Positions 44,501-55,920 of a stretch of DNA of 64,000 nt are shown piece after piece. Position 1 is the first letter of the stretch; each line of letters opens with the position of its first letter. The notes below the pieces were generated by a model. That model did no database searches and was not told where the DNA came from. It worked only from the letters and a program-made list of their open reading frames with translations. This DNA is from Plantago ovata (taxonomy: Eukaryota; Streptophyta; Magnoliopsida; Lamiales; Plantaginaceae): assembly GCA_028274465.1 (NCBI GenBank), contig CM051456.1, positions 67,256,753 to 67,320,752 on the forward strand, written 5' to 3'. Made by a program: the position numbers and the translations under genes.

Positions 44501-47500
44501 AGTATCAAGTGATTCCACCAGTCCCACCCTCTTCCAAAAAGAAGAAATTCTTTGAGGAAAACAAAATTGAAGCAAGAGAAGCCCTAGAAGAAATCCAAAT
44601 TGTCGAAGGAAGTGCCGACAAGGTCACAAAAATTGGCACAGAGATGGCCACTGAAGTCAGGATGAAGCTCATCCAATGTTTGAAAGATAACAATGATGTC
44701 TTCGCGTGGAGCACCGAGGACCTGAAGGGGATCGACCCACGTGTCGCCGTTCACCGTCTGAACGTAGATCCATCGATCACCCACATTAGAGAAAAGCGAA
44801 GAGACTTCAGTGCGGAAGATAATGCCATCATAGAAGCGGAAGTACAAAGGCTTCTTAAAGCTGGCCACATCAAAGAAGTGAGATACTCAGACTGGGTATG
44901 CAACGTGGTCCTCGTGGAGAAGGGTCCGGGAAAATGGCGAATGTGCAACAATTTCACAAGGCTAAATAAGTTTTGCCCGAAGGATCCGTACCCCCTCCCA
45001 CGGATCGACCAGCTTGTTGATTCCACCGCTGGATGCGCCCTCCTGAGTTTCATGGATGCATACCAGGGCTTCTACCAGGTCAAAATGGCCAAAGACGATG
45101 TGCCTAAAACCGCCTTCTTCGCTAACGGCAATGTATATTGCTTCAACGTGATGCCATTTGGCCTTAAGAACGCCGGAGCGACCTACCAAAGGCTGGTTAA
45201 CAAGATGTTCAAGGATGAGCTTGGTAAAACCATGGAAGTATATGTCGATGACATGCTCGTCAAGAGCAAGACCGAGGAGCAACATGTAGGATACCTGGCA
45301 AAGTGCTTCTCAATCTTGAGAAAGTATGGCATGAAGCTCAACCCGGCGAAGTGTACCTTCGGTGTCAAAGGGGGGAAGTTCCTCGGTTACATGGTGACCG
45401 AAAGAGGAATAGAAGCGAACCCCGAAAAGATAAAGGCCATCCTCGATCTTCCCCAACCTCAGTCCATCAACGAGGTGCAACAATTGGTTGGAAAATCAAT
45501 TGCATTGAGTAGGTTCATCTCAAGGTCGGCCGAGAAAAATCTACCTTTTTTCAAGGTATTGAGAAAGAGCAGCCACTTCGAGTGGACAAAGGAGTGCGAG
45601 GAAGCCTTCGAAAAGCTGAAAGAGTACCTACTCGCTCCCCCTCTATTGTCAAAGCCCGTGGACGGAGAGGTACTCTATCTGTACTTAGCAGCAACAGGGG
45701 AAGCTATCAGCTCGGTTTTGGTGCGAATCCAAGGGAACGACCACTTGCCCATCTACTACTTGAGCAAAGTACTTGCCGGGGCTGAAACGCGGTACATGGA
45801 TATCGAGAGGCTTTCCTTTGCCCTTGTTTATACGGCAAGGAGGCTAAAGCCCTACTTTGGGGCTCACAAGGTTGTTGTTTTGACAAAGCAACCTCTCAAG
45901 CAAGTCCTCGGAAAGCCCGAAAATTCGGGAAGAATGGCAAGGTGGGCGATTGAGCTAAGCGAGTACGACATCGACTACCAAGCACCCGTAGCCAAGAAAG
46001 CACAAGTCATAGCCGACTTCCTCGTGGAGTATCCCTCAAAAGGAACTTCAGAGGAAAACTCTCCAGCAACAAAGAGTGCTATGATGATGGTTGAAGAGCA
46101 TCCCCATCAAAACAACCCGATGCAAGCTCTGGAGGATGCTTTAAAAGAGCTTAAGGCAATGTCCCAAACCAAAAGGAAGAGGCATGAAGTGTTCCTGACA
46201 GAGAAAACCGACGAGCCAAAGGGTGCGGAGACCGTCTCTCCAAAACCCAAAGAGCTAGTCGACCACGGAGACGTCTGGATTCTTCATGTTGATGGATCCT
46301 CGTCAGGAAAAAATGGCGGGATAGGAATATACTTCAAGAGTCCCGGAGGGGCTGAACTAGAGTACGCCGTTACTCTTAGTTTCCCGGTCTCCAACAATGA
46401 AGCAGAATATGAGGCCATCCTCATCGCTCTACGTATGGCAAAATCATTGGAAGTGAAGAAACTACATCTCTTCACCGATTCTCAACTGGCCGAGAAGCAA
46501 ATCTCGGGGAAATTCAGAACCAAGAAAGACTCACTTGCTGAGTACAAGAGCGCCATCACGGAAGAAATTCAAAAGTTTGAAAGATGTGAGATTGAAAAAT
46601 TCTCAAGAGATCTCAATCAAAGGGCAGATGCCCTATCAAAGTATGCTTCGGCCTCCGGAGGAGTTGATACCCGGAATGTGATACTCATGAGGATCAATGC
46701 ATCATCTCTGTGGTCATCAAAGCCAAACGTCTTGGCAATTGACGATCAACCGAATTGGATGCAAGAGATAACAACATATCTCAAAAATGGAAGCCTTCCT
46801 CGTGACAAGGCTGAAGCGAGGAGAATCAAAGGGAAAGCTCCTCGATACATCATGCAAGGAGACTACTTGTACAAGAGGTCTTTCGAAGGAGTCTACTTGA
46901 GATGCGTCGCCGAGCATGAAGTTCAAAAACTTCTTGGAGAGATGCATCGAGGAAGTTGCGGCGACCACGCCGGAGGAAGAACCCTCGCGCAAAAAGTCAT
47001 TCGACAAGGATACTACTGGCCCACTGTTCGCGAAGACGCTGCCCAATTTGTGAGAAAGTGCGAGGAGTGTCAATTGCACGCCAATTTGATTAACGTCCCG
47101 GCGAAACCCCTCATGCCCATCGCCATCACTTGTCCGTTCGACATATGGGGCATCGACATAGTCGGTCCCTTTCCAAGAGGCACGGGCCAAAAGAAGTTCA
47201 TCATAGTTGCGGTCGAATACTTCAGCAAGTGGGCGGAAGTTGAAGCAGTATCTACCATCACCGAACAGAGAGTGATGAACTTCGTATGGAGGAACATCGT
47301 GTGCCGATTTGGCTTGCCAAGGGTCCTCATCTCGGATAATGGTGCTCAATTTTGAGGCCAAAGATTCAATGAATGGTGCAAGGAAATGAAGATTGAGAGG
47401 AGGTATACCTCTGTGGGACATCCTCAATCCAATGGGCAAACAGAAGCCGTCAACAAAATCCTCGTCAACAACTTGCAGAAGAGGTTCGCTACCAATAGGG

Positions 47501-47979
47501 ACTGGGTCGACGAGCTTGATGGAGTGGTGTGGGCATACCGCACTACTTCAAAAACAGCTACGAGAGAGACTCCCTTCTCGCTAGTTTATGGGTCCGAGGC
47601 GGTCATACCAGCAGAAGTGGCGGTAGAAACCCTCAGAATCCAAGGGTACCAACCCGAGGACAATCATACAGAGAGACTCTTCGATCTCGAAACAATCAGT
47701 GAAGCGAGGACCAACGCCTTGGCCAATATCCTCAGATATCAAGCACTCATCGCAAAGACCTACAACAAAGGCGTAAGAGAAAGAGACTTCCAAGTTGGAG
47801 ACCTAGTACTCCGAAGAGCAGACATCCTGGGCAAAGTTGGGAAGATGCAACCCAATTGGGAAGGCCCCTACAAGATAATTGAAGCAAGGTCCAACGGAAG
47901 TTATCATCTTCAAGACATGGAGGGAAGGGTATTGAAAAATCCATGGAATACTTCTAACCTCCAGAGATTCTACGCTTGA
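41587..47979 (+). pseudogene. gag-pol: Tat/Retand-like gag-pol polyprotein with one in-frame TGA in integrase
   Basis: A single frame of 2130 codons plus stop, starting at ATG 41587 about 70 bp after the primer site. Order: disordered N-terminus; gag domain (about residues 340-510, with MKWWSRLPHRSI); zinc-type CKFHKGKGHTSDEC (about 618-631); aspartic protease VDTGCSAN (780); RT with FMDAYQGFYQV and YVDD (1219-1222); RNase H; archaeal-type RNase H from HVDGSSSG (about 1567) to 1690; integrase zinc finger HHCC (about 1776-1828) and core with DIVGPF and SDNGAQF. TGA at 47353-47355 lies six codons after the second catalytic Asp. The frame then continues unbroken with GQTEAVNK (third catalytic residue) and the C-terminal domain to TGA at 47977-47979. 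Without the stop it would look functional. The TGA could be a CGA to TGA change at a methylated CpG. Confidence 0.95.
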
Positions 47980-48753
47980 AGTTGTCAAGAGAAAAAGCTT
48001 TTTGGAAACTTATGTGGAAGGTCCATTGATCGAGGAGGATTCCTCACTGATCCAAGTGAGAGGCACCCCTTGCTTTTGTTAAAAAGTTGTTGTAAGCAAG
48101 CTGGCCGAAGAGCCCCCATTGTAATTGCATTTCCGACAAATCAATACAATGTCTCTTTCAACAAGAAAATATGCAAGTATAGAGCTACTATACTCAAAAA
48201 ATAAGACTACTCGAGCGAGAAAGCTTACTTTAAGAAAAGCTATTCGATTTCAATGATTAAGGGGAACCCTCCCCGCGCTCTAAACTCTATAAGAGGATCG
48301 ATCAGGAAACCACTCAAAGAAGAAAAAGCGAGTAGATGGAAGTGATCGAGGAGAGAGACTTCCAGTCTTTCTAACTCAACACTTAGAAATTTTTCTTGGT
48401 TTAAACACTTAGAATTTTTCTCAAATCACCCAGATGATCGAGAAGCGTCAGTAGATCGAGGAGCTCGCAGTGAAGAACATTGGTTCTCAATTCTGTCCTA
48501 TACTTGTTCAATCTTTATCCAAGTTATACGTCATAACAAAAATTGGATTTAGAAAAAACACAAGTGTGGAAATCGAAGAGCAATGCATTCTTATCGAAAG
48601 GGAAAGAGTAGCAAGGAAACAACAACAGCGACATTTAAGTTACAAGTACAATGTTGCGAGGAGTGCCACACAGGGCCAAATAGAAATTGTTTGAAATAAA
48701 AACAAGTACAGAAAATGATAAAGGCTACAACATGATCCGAGCATACTCGGTCT
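47980..48753 (+). other. Spacer between gag-pol and the antisense gene
   Basis: 774 bp between two convergent reading frames. No ORF with a recognisable domain. It should contain the 3' end of the antisense mRNA. Confidence 0.6.
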
Positions 48754-51700
48754 TCAAGGAGAGCGTGTGCGGCTATCAGTGAATTCCGTGACCGGGGTCG
48801 CCGCGCTTCCTGCTCCTCCTCGAACCGTGCTCGCTTCCGGGCCTTCAGCGTCGCCGCGCTCCAGAGCTTGAGCCTCCTCGATTGCCTTTTTGTACATAGT
48901 GAGCTCGGGCTCGACGAAGTCAGCCGCCCTCCCGAGGACCGGATCGTTCAGCTTTATCCAGGCCGCGTTGCGAAGAGCCGCCTTCTCGAACGGGAAGATG
49001 AGCCCGCTTCTCAAGCATTCAGGCACCCAGGCGGGGAGATAAGCCGGCTTGCTGGGATAAGGTACCTCCGGATCGGTCACCAGCTCGCCGAACTCGCATG
49101 CCTCATGCATCTCCTCGGTAATCTCCTCATCGGGGTAAGGAGTCAAGTCCTCGCGCCGCCCGGGATGAAGGTCCTCGCGGTCATCAGCATCGAAGTCAGC
49201 CGGAAGCAAATTGACCCTCTTAAGCTGGCCAACACAGGAGAAGAAGCCCTCCTCGCGCGACGCCACTTGCACGTCTCTCTGGGCCAACTTGTAGGTGACC
49301 GAGGACATAAAGTCGCGAGCAGCGGCGACTCGGCTCCCTTTGAGGAAGGAAAGGATGCTGGCCTTAAACTTCTCCATGCAGATGGATAAAGTGGCGTAGG
49401 CACCCTTGAAGCTCTTGCTCCTCGACCTTTCACGGGACAGCTCCTTCTCGAGCTCCTCTACCTTGATCTTTAGCTTCCCGGCCTCAACCTCCGAGACCTT
49501 GGCCTTTTTCTCCGAGGCCGCCAACTTCTTCTCGAGATCCTCGATGACGACCCCAATGTCGGCGCGATCAGCGGCCACGTGCCCATAGGCCTCCTTCAAG
49601 TTCTCGAGCTGCAAAAAGAGAACAATGTTAGCGAGGAGAGAAAGTTCTATACTTAGAATTTTTCACAACAAAAGTATAAGGATAGTTACCTGGAGCGAGC
49701 ACAGGCTGAGCTCGTGCGTCCGATCAAGGTCGCTCATTTGTATGAGCCGCTTCACTTCATCCTCTCCGGAAGCGGCCACCTTACCCTTCTTACGGGCAGG
49801 CTCGTTGTTACCCCCTAAAATGAGCTTCCTCGCTCCCCTCTTCGCGGCAGGCCTCTCCGGCCTCTTCTCTGCCTCGATCGTGTTCAAGGCCTCCTCCTCG
49901 GCCTCCTTGGCCTCCTTCGCCCTCTTCGCGGCGGCTTCCTCCTCGGCCCTTTTTATGGCCTCAACAGGGTTCTCCCTTGTCGCGAGCCCCTCCTGTACTA
50001 AGGCATCCCGATGATGCGCGGCGTTGCGAGGAGGGGTCAGATTCAACGACCCGAGAATCTTCGTTTGCTTATTTGCCAGCCGTTGTTTCCTCCTTTGCTC
50101 CTCCTTGGCAGCCAATGTCTTCGACATTATCCACTGGAACCAGTAAGCTGCAAGAGAATAAACACAAGTTAGTAAACTAGAGGAGAAGTAAAAAGCGAGG
50201 AGAAAAGCAAGAGAGCGAGGACACATCACAACAGAAAGTAAGCAAGGAAAAATTACAAGTACAAAAGCAAAAGAAAAGCGCGAAGAGCTAGTTACCGAAG
50301 AGGACTTTTCGGGTATATCGGTTCCCGATATACCCTGTATATGCGTAAGGTGAAAGTCCCGCCAAGTAGGGAAGCGGCTGAAGGACCAACCCCCAATAAA
50401 AATGCTTCTCGGGATGGGGTCCCCGATTTTGCTCCTCGAGCTCAGCAACCCAGGGATCGGACTCCTCGGGCAATGGATGCTTGTCCGCTATCTTTCCTCG
50501 AAACATCAGTTTCGGCACTCCCCACTCCAGCTCCTCCTCGGTCATGTTAGGTAACCTTCTCTTCCTAATGTAGAAGTACCTGTGGAACCACTTGTAGCCC
50601 GAGGAGCTCGGAGCGTCCATGATGAACCCAAGGCCTGGTCGAGCGTTGAAGTAGTAAAAATACTTGTTCCCTGAGCTCATCGATACTCGGAACAATTGAT
50701 TGAAATTGCGGAAATTGAGCTCGATCCCCCTCTTCATGCAAAAGACTCCAAAGCATACGAGGGTTCCAAAGGCACTTGGCACCAATTGCCAAGGAGCGAT
50801 CCCCAAAGTATTGAATATGTCGCGGAAAGCATCACAGAAGGGGAGGATCCATCCTCGATCCAAGCTAAGGCAGTGAACGGCCATGTACCCCGGAGGAGCG
50901 TTGTAAAAAGTCTGATCCTCTTTGGGCACGAGGATGTCAAACTTATTCTCGGGGAGAGAATACTTCCACCTCAGTGTGGGCACCTCGTCGAGCTTGACGG
51001 TAGAGGAGGTGGTCGGTATAATCCTGTCCTCGTTCTTCTCCCCATTAGGATCGGGGAGGTCGACCGTTCGAGCACTCTTGGTGAATTTCTTCTCAGCAGC
51101 CTTAGTAGTTTTTGGCTCTGGCTCTACGGTAACCTTGGCCCTCTTCGATTTGGCAGCCCGGGAGCGAGAAGGCCTGCTCGCTTTGCGCTCAGCCTTTTTC
51201 TTATCGGCGGCCATCTGAGCGAGCCGCATCTCATACTCCTGCTCCTCGAGCGGGTCGGGTCCTCGAGTCTCACTCGGATATGTAAAGTCTATGGCAGTCG
51301 GGTCTATGGTGTGGTAACTAGTCTCCTCCTCGCGCGCAAACCTCTTCGCGTCCCTTATCGCGCGCCTTTGCCCCTCCGAGAAAGAAGGAGACCTAGTACT
51401 CGGACCAGCTTCACTCCTATGAGTGTCTCCAATTGTTAGAGGAACTTCATCCTCCTCCTCGTCTGTGATTACAGCTCTCCTAGCTGTTTGTGGAGGGAAT
51501 CTAACCCTCTTTACAGGGGAACTAGTCCGAGGAGACGTCGCCTCATCGTCCTCCTCGCTCTCATCATCCGTATCATCACTATCGATGATTTGAACGGGTA
51601 TCGAAGCCTTCCCGCGCTTCGCCGAGTGCTCACCCTCTTCATACAATGCTAAGGCCAACTCCGGCCTCTCCGTGTCATCCATCTCCTCGACACGGATCTC

Positions 51701-52072
51701 AGGAACGACCACGTTCACGGCCGTCCCGTAATTTCGCCCGTGGACTTGGGCAGCGCGAGTTATCAACTCCGCAGATACACCGGTGTCGCGGGGACCGCCT
51801 TCCGCCTCGGTACGGTCGTCGATAAAATCGTCGTCCTCGGTACGACGCCTCTTTCTACTCACCAACTCGTAGAGGTCCTCACTCTCCGTCTCCTCATCCT
51901 CTCCAGCAGCCTGCTCACCACCCTGCTCGAGCTGAGGCTCCTCGACAGCCTCCTCTATCGTTTCGTCAAGAAAGGTCGCCGATACGTCTGACGTATCGGG
52001 CGACGTAGTATGGTCGCTCCCATACTCTCCGGCGGCCGAGATGTTCTGGCTATCGTCGCTTCTCTCGGACAT
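48754..52072 (-). CDS. Antisense spliced gene of the Tat-like element (gypsy transposon domain protein)
   Basis: Opposite-strand gene, the antisense extra ORF known from Tat/Retand elements. Predicted coding exons: 52072-50296, 50147-49690, 49608-48754. Introns: 50295-50148 (GTAACT to TTGCAG, phase 1) and 49689-49609 (GTAACT to TTTGCAG, phase 0). Joined length is 3090 nt, 1029 residues plus stop, with no internal stop. The first about 370 residues are acidic, Ser/Thr-rich and Lys/Arg-rich. From about residue 375 (LRWKYSLPENKF) to 600 is a compact domain with GYMAVHCLSLDRGW, APWQLVPSAFGTLVCF and GYKWFHRYFYIR, as in the putative gypsy-type transposon domain family. The C-terminal part is Lys/Glu/Ala-rich coiled coil followed by an acidic tail. 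ATG 52072 is chosen because a 5'-UTR acceptor ends one base before it. The upstream in-frame ATT/TTG codons were discounted. Function is unknown. Confidence 0.85.
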
Positions 52073-52925
52073 CCTAAAGGTGGGCAAAGAAAGAAGTTAG
52101 GATGGTTTGTTATAGTCCGAGAGGTCCTTTTAGGTATGTTCATTAAGGATTCGACCTCCCGAACGGAGAAAAATCTCAAAAAAAAAAAAAAAAAAAAAGA
52201 GAACGCAAGAAATCAAGAAGTTACTCTACTTACAGCAAAAGTAGAGCGAGGAGTATACAAAGGAGCGACCAACCGCTCTAAAACACGAGTAAAAAACCGA
52301 GCAGCATAACGACATGCATGTACAGCCAAACAGGAGCGAGAACATGCAGTTACACAGAGCAAAGAGCGACCAACCGCCAAAATTTCAAGCTACAGCTGTA
52401 CGCTAATGAGGAAGCTACCAGGGGATTACAGTAAATAAAGGGGAGCTATTTCTAAGGCTTTGGCAAGCTAAATCGGTCCAAATCGACTTCGGTGAATTCC
52501 GTTTAAAGGTCCGTTTACTGATTTTTAGGTCCAATGCCGTTCTCAGGCGTCAATCCACCGGAATTTACTCAGATTACATCATTACGGGAGGCAAAAATCG
52601 AAAGAGGAAACCAACATGCAAAAATTCAAGACAGGAGAGCAACAAAGCAGCAAACAGCAGCGAATTCAAACCAAACAGAAGTGATTAAGAGCATGAAATC
52701 CCAAGACGAGTAAAGGAAACTTACTTGTTGTTAAGTTGGAAAGGATTGGAAGCCGGAAAAGCCGAAAACTTCGCCTGAAAATAGAATTCTGGACGCTGGA
52801 AACTCTCCTCGATCACTACTTGGCTCGAGCAACTCACACTCGTCGATCTCACAAATGTTCCTCGCTCTCTCGTATTTGCTCTGAAAGTTCGGATTGCGAA
52901 AAGTGTGGAATGACCGAGTGTTGAC
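52073..52925 (-). promoter_or_regulatory. 5'-UTR, leader intron and TATA promoter of the antisense gene
   Basis: On - a TATA box TATAAATA lies at 52934-52927, so transcription should start near 52900. A 5'-UTR exon to 52725 ends at a donor AACAA|GTAAGT. A leader intron of 651 bp (52724-52074) ends at CCACCTTTAG, followed by G and the ATG at 52072. An A-tract (52178-52199 on the + strand) lies in the intron. This is predicted from consensus only. Confidence 0.6.
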
Positions 52926-52926
52926 C

Positions 52927-52934
52927 TATTTATA
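52927..52934 (-). promoter_or_regulatory. TATA box of the antisense gene
   Basis: TATAAATA on -, in CTTCTATAAATAGGTC, the only good TATA box in the 1 kb upstream of the antisense coding start. Confidence 0.6.
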
Positions 52935-53330
52935 GAAGGGTATCCCGGGGATACGAAACGACGCATGTCCTCGCGCCATCCGGACCGACCACGTGTCCCA
53001 GATCGACGGTCCAGATTTCAGCCGCCTGGCGAATTACCATTTTTGCCCTCCACGCTCCCGCTCCGGCCCGAAGACGCTCCCGAATCCGGGACGAATTACC
53101 TAACCACGGCAATAAATCCGCGGCGCGACCACAATCCTCCTCGAGATCAACATCGACGACCATGATCTGTCCTCCTCGGACCAACATCGTGAAAAATCCC
53201 AGATCGACGACCATGATCTGTCCTCCTCGGATCAACATCACGAAAAATCTCAGAACCACGGAAACTCGACGGCCACGTGTCAGGGGACCGAGGAGCTGCC
53301 CATGCAGCTACCCTCCTCGACATTCCTCCT

Positions 53331-53860
53331 ACCTTTTACACAAGTATCTCTCCGCGAGATTCTTTGCTAGCAAAAAAGCGGCAGGAAGTCATTCCATTCC
53401 TTTTACACAAGTATCTCTCCGCGAGATACTTTGCTAGCAAAAACATGAATACATCTCTCCTCGAGATTCCTTTTACACAAGTATCTCTCCGCGAGATACT
53501 TTGCTAGCAAAAACATGAATACATCTCTCCTCGAGATTCCTTTTACACAAGTATCTCTCCGCGAGATTCTTTGCTAGCAAAAAAGCGGCAGGAAGTCATT
53601 CCATTCCTTTTACACAAGTATCTCTCCGCGAGATACTTTGCTAGCAAAAACATGAATACATCTCTCCTCGAGATTCCTTTTACACAAGTATCTCTCCGCG
53701 AGATTCTTTGCTAGCAAAAAAGCGGCAGGAAGCCATTGCATTCCTTTTACACAAGTATCTCTCCGCGAGATACTTTGCTAGCAAAAACATGAATACATCT
53801 CTCCTCGAGATTCCTTTTACACAAGTATCTCTCCGCGAGATACTTTGCAAGCAAAAAAAA
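53331..53860 (+). repeat. Mosaic tandem repeat before the 3' LTR of the Tat-like element
   Basis: Eight copies of a core of about 45 bp (ACACAAGTATCTCTCCGCGA, then GATnCTTTGCTAGCAAAAA) at a spacing of 66-71 bp. Cores begin near 53331, 53398, 53468, 53538, 53605, 53676, 53742 and 53813. Two kinds of tail alternate: one with GCGGCAGGAAGTCATTCC, the other with CATGAATACATCTCTCCTCG, in the order 1,2,2,1,2,1,2,1. Each core holds the perfect palindrome TTTGCTAGCAAA, except the last, which reads TTTGCAAGCAAA. The last core is followed by a long A tract. Such repeats are a known trait of Tat/Retand 3' ends. Confidence 0.9.
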
Positions 53861-54154
53861 AAAAAAAAAAAAAAAAAGAGAAGCGGCAGGAAGTCATTCC
53901 ATTCCACTAAGGGATACTTACCCGGATCCGATCTTTTCCCAGCAAAAATACCTCTTTTCATACGGTCCGAGCAACGTCTGCTCGCACCCTATAAAAAGGG
54001 GGGGGGAGGGAGAGATAGGAGGAGGGAAAGATACCAAGGTGCGAATACGGAAATCTTTTTTTGCCCACTACTAGTCGAGGCTCTGCTCGACCTCTACTTC
54101 AACATAGTTCCTCAACTATCTTTTACAAAGATACTTGGAAACTAGGGGGACATA
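53861..54154 (+). other. 3' end of the Tat-like internal region with purine tracts
   Basis: Contains TATAAAAA (53990-53997) followed by a long purine run (53994-54030), then the presumed polypurine tract ACTAGGGGGA at 54141-54150, four bases before the LTR. Confidence 0.6.
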
Positions 54155-54909
54155 TGTTAGGGTTGAAATATGTCCAGTCCGCATGTACGAACTGGAGCGG
54201 TCTAAGAGCGCGACAGAGCATCATAGGCCGTCCCTCAAGGGGCACAACCACACCCAAGTATGTCACTAAGGTGTGGATCGACCAACATAGGGTCCGACCA
54301 TCACTGGGAGGACAACCCTCAAAATAAGCTCCTCTCAAGGACAAAGCTGCCAGTGGGCTCGAGGAGCATCTCTCTCGGGCTCGAGGAGACCTTACGTCAA
54401 GGTAACGCTCCTTAACAGAAACTGAGCAGGACACTACTCGCATCACCCACGCACAAGGAAGGCACGAGGACCACAGAGCGACCAGCCATGGTTGCTCTCC
54501 TGGGCCAAGGCCCACGGACCTCCTTAATGGGCCTGGGCCGAGGAAGGCCTCAACCCTGGCCGTACACGTGGCGTGATCCTACATGACCTGAAGATGAAGG
54601 GTCGCAAGTATAAAAGGCCCTCATTTACTCTCCAACGGTAAGCATTAACTACGTCACCCGAGCACCACTCTCACTACTCTTACTAGGGAAGCCTCACAAC
54701 TCCCTACTCGTAAAGTCGCCTCTCCGGTCTGATACCTTACAGACCGGGCAAGAGACACTAACCCCCCCCTCTAGTCTATTTCAGGTACGAGGAAGCTACA
54801 AGAAGGCTCATTTCCTATCTCAGAGGGACACTACAAGAAGAAGAACTAGAAAGACTTAGAATAGTGACTCATTGCGAACTTAGAAAGAAGCACGAATTAC
54901 CCTTCAACA
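54155..54909 (+). repeat. 3' LTR of the Tat/Retand-like element
   Basis: 755 bp, differing from the 5' LTR by one inserted base near 54884. TATA box TATAAAAG at 54609-54616. Followed by the target duplication GGTAT (54910-54914). Confidence 0.95.
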
Positions 54910-55002
54910 GGTATGTTGCTTTTTAGTTCTAGAAGTAGCTAGACTAGACATGGTGGTTTTGAGGAGTTCGATTGTTGTTGTTATCACTCGTGCGTTTCAC
55001 TC

Positions 55003-55920
55003 TTGCATTTGCATATGCATAAATCTGTTTTGTTATACGAGGTACTAATAGGTGTTTGTAGGAACCATGCCACAAAGGGAGAGGGGCACTTCCGTTTGGC
55101 TACAATTAGGTATTGGAGGCGGTTCGATTACAACCATGCAAGGATGTTTTCTATGAGTTCTATGTTGGGTCTACTAGTCTTCAAGAGAAGGAGAGTGATC
55201 TCGTTAGAGGTGCGTTCGAGCCATGGGCTTTTGCAACAACTTCGAGGTTTATCCATAAGGAGGAACGAGAATCCACCAGGAGTGAGCAATCTTATGTCTA
55301 TTCACGTAACACTGAAGGGATTGAAACCAATATTACGACAGAAATCTGTCACAAGGACTGAAGGTTCGAGTGAACAGGGAGGAACCAGGGCGGCCTCATC
55401 ACAACAGATTCAGTCTTGAGTCAACAGTGGTGATGAAGTTCCGAATCGCTAACTTGATTCAAAATCATAATGACATGGACACCAGCCCCTCTTTGGGGTG
55501 CCCCTCCACTGCTTATTGAGGGAGCACCATATAGACATCGGGAGCATCAACCGTAGAGAATGTGGGCGACATTGGGCAAAGAAGAAGAAAACCTCTGAGT
55601 TTCCGAGCAGCTTACTTTAAGTTCCATGGGGTAGAGAACGTTGATGAGGGAGACTCTAAGAGCACAGCTCTTTCCCCTTCAACAGTTCACGGGCTATTAG
55701 AGAGATACCGGATGGAAGACCCCATAACTGCAGCGGCTAATCTTGAGGATTCTCTTCGACAATAAAATTCTACTAGTGATGATGGTGGTTACAATGGTGA
55801 CAATGAAGACAATAGGGACAATGAGGATGCCATGAATACTGATCGAAGAGTTGTTCCTATGCGATCTATTAGTGGAACTACCACCACCACCACGAGCTCC
55901 GATGATCACCAATAAGGGCC
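55003..55920 (+). pseudogene. Extra ORF of the + Athila-like element (decayed)
   Basis: Remnants in several frames. 55113-55361 holds KESDLVRGAFEPWAFATTSR, conserved with the - copy at 36115-36029. 55640-55765 holds ALSPSTVHGLLERYRMEDP, matching the - copy upstream of its acidic linker, and is cut by TAA at 55763-55765. The acidic region continues at 55775-55850 (DDGGYNGDNEDNRDNEDAM). The position after pol in Athila-like elements is that of the envelope-like or plant transposon protein ORF. Function unknown. Confidence 0.55.

Larger units (their letters stand above)
40746..54909 (+). mobile_element. Tat/Retand-like Ty3-gypsy element, recent insertion
   Basis: A complete 14,164-bp element: LTRs 40746-41499 and 54155-54909, primer site TGGCGCCGTCTGTGGGAA, gag-pol, an antisense spliced gene, a tandem-repeat block, a purine tract, and a GGTAT target duplication. 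The Tat lineage is shown by the second, archaeal-type RNase H after the normal RNase H, by the antisense extra ORF and by 3' tandem repeats. It is nested in the + Athila-like element. Its base composition is more GC-rich than the surrounding copies. Confidence 0.95.

Noticed and set aside
49143..49433. Ser/Arg-rich ORF and other frames over the antisense gene
   Set aside because: Shadows of the coding exon in a GC-rich region.
53331..53860. CRISPR-like array
   Set aside because: Spacing is regular, but the tails are two recurring sequences rather than unique spacers, and the context is a plant retroelement.
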